NCBI RefSeq assembly: GCF_947487805.1
Contig: NZ_CANKXW010000001.1
Span: forward strand, 495,501 to 559,500
Origin: an uncultured Tateyamaria sp.
GTDB taxonomy: Bacteria; Pseudomonadota; Alphaproteobacteria; Rhodobacterales; Rhodobacteraceae
Direction: 5' to 3'
Length of the DNA stretch: 64,000 nt
Under the pieces are notes generated by a model that had not been told where the DNA came from, ran no database searches, and was given only the letters and a program-made list of their open reading frames with translations. The translations under genes and the position numbers were made by a program. How positions within the stretch are numbered: the stretch's first letter is position 1; each line of letters begins with the position of its first letter. Of the stretch, positions 63,295 to 64,000 are shown in pieces.

Positions 63295-63909
63295 TCAGAT
63301 GTCGAAAAAGATCGTCTCGTCCGGCCCTTGCAGGTGGATGTTGAAAAGGTAAACGCCTTCCGAAGTTTTCTTGGCCAACAGGGTCGGAACACGGTTTTGG
63401 TGTTCGATCCGGCTTAGGATCGGGTCGGCGGCGTTGGCGTCGCCTTCGTCTTCGAAATATATGCGGGTGTGCAGGCCGATATTGATGCCACGCGCCACGA
63501 CCCAGACCGTGATGTGCGGCGCTTGCATGCGGCCATCCGGCCACGGGACGGAGCCGGGTTTGACCGTGTCAAAGCGGAATTCGCCGGTTGTCATGTCCCC
63601 CGGCGACCGACCCCACCCGGTAAAATTCGGATCGGACGCGCCGCGGGTTTCGTTTTGCGATGCAAAAAGGCCCGCTGCGTCGGCTTGCCAGATCTCGACC
63701 ATGGCATCGCGCAGCGGCGTGCCGGTGCCGTCAAAGACGGTGCCGGTGATCGTGATTTCCTGCCCCTGTACGGGGCCAGTTTTCATCGCGGTGCCAAGAT
63801 CGCCGTCATAGATGTCGATGCCGGTGAAATTCGGGGTGCAACCGATATGCACATAGGGGCCCGCGGTCTGGCTGGGACTTTCCCTCAGGACGTTGCGGTC
63901 TTGCGGCAT
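63295..63909 (-). CDS. pcaG: Protocatechuate 3,4-dioxygenase alpha subunit
   Basis: 204 residues. RESPSQTAGPYVHIGCTPNF, the intradiol core ITGTVFDGTGTPLRDAMVEIWQADAAG and the C-terminal AKKTSEGVYLFNIHLQGPDETIFFDI match PcaG, which with PcaH cleaves protocatechuate to 3-carboxymuconate in the beta-ketoadipate pathway. The alpha chain lacks the iron ligands. Starts at ATG 63909, or at GTG 63915 which would overlap the pcaH stop (GTGA) at good spacing from AAGGA. Confidence 0.93.
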   Translation of the reverse strand: MPQDRNVLRESPSQTAGPYVHIGCTPNFTGIDIYDGDLGTAMKTGPVQGQEITITGTVFDGTGTPLRDAMVEIWQADAAGLFASQNETRGASDPNFTGWGRSPGDMTTGEFRFDTVKPGSVPWPDGRMQAPHITVWVVARGINIGLHTRIYFEDEGDANAADPILSRIEHQNRVPTLLAKKTSEGVYLFNIHLQGPDETIFFDI

Positions 63910-63911
63910 GG

Positions 63912-64000
63912 TCACATCCCGTCCTTGCGATTTTCGAAAAAGGTCTGCCGCCGCCCGCGCAGCACGATATCGAATTTAAACGCACGGCTGTCCATCGGTA
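63912..64000 (-). CDS. pcaH: Protocatechuate 3,4-dioxygenase beta subunit (C-terminal end)
   Basis: Only the last 28 residues are in the window (AFKFDIVLRGRRQTFFENRKDGM at the end), the expected PcaH C-terminus (FDIVLRG...TFFE). Order pcaH-pcaG on the minus strand is standard. The iron-binding part lies beyond the right edge. Confidence 0.8.
   Translation of the reverse strand, partial: PMDSRAFKFDIVLRGRRQTFFENRKDGM

Overview
The window is chromosomal DNA of an alphaproteobacterium, almost certainly a marine Rhodobacteraceae (Roseobacter group). Three observations point there. The gene order matches that group (def-def-def-fmt, rpoZ-rsh-DUF2062-pdxJ-acpS-lepB-rnc-era-DUF1491-recO, pckA divergent from chvI-chvG-hprK-rapZ-EIIA-HPr). 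It carries an ethylmalonyl-CoA-pathway methylsuccinyl-CoA dehydrogenase and several families typical of the group. Base composition is GC-rich with dense ATGA/GTGA overlaps. No prophage, integrase, insertion sequence or CRISPR array is visible. This is mostly core genome with small accessory genes inserted in conserved operons.

Layout. 1-3.4 kb: partial MalY/PatB-type lyase, three tandem peptide deformylase genes (the third lacks catalytic residues), fmt and a small membrane protein. 3.4-8.6 kb, mostly minus strand: a secreted His/Lys-rich peptide, rnhA, a methyltransferase, DUF3429, DUF1905, LysE exporter, RidA, ispH and an NYN-domain protein. 8.7-17.4 kb: folK, rpoZ, the bifunctional (p)ppGpp enzyme, and the long operon ending in recO. 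17.4-24.6 kb: small regulators, exporters, mcd, and a LysR-like HTH protein followed by a GNAT-like protein, with palindromic DNA around them. 24.6-31.9 kb: pckA, ChvG/ChvI two-component system and the regulatory phosphotransferase genes, then an acyltransferase. 31.9-38.1 kb: 3-hydroxyacyl-CoA dehydrogenase, ETF subunits, cobalamin adenosyltransferase, SDR and SH3-domain protein. 38.3-43.7 kb: parC overlapping a DUF898 membrane protein, an M48 peptidase and a lipoprotein.

43.8-63.2 kb is the translation/transcription supercluster tuf - tRNA-Trp - secE - nusG - rplKA - rplJL - rpoBC. It is interrupted by non-ribosomal genes: a DUF892 ferritin-like gene on the opposite strand, an unknown membrane protein before secE, a two-domain OmpA protein between nusG and rplK, and a SUOX-fold-like exported protein plus hybrid histidine kinase between rplA and rplJ. 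A REP-type palindrome follows tuf and a two-armed inverted repeat (REPIN-like) lies between rpoB and rpoC. The window ends in pcaG and the 3' end of pcaH (protocatechuate degradation).

The strongest candidates for undescribed biology are the degenerate deformylase, the parC-overlapping DUF898/M48/lipoprotein set, the SUOX-like/hybrid kinase pair inside the ribosomal operon, the LysR-like/GNAT-like pair, and the secreted His/Lys-rich peptide. All functional claims come from reading motifs and context by eye; no database search was run.
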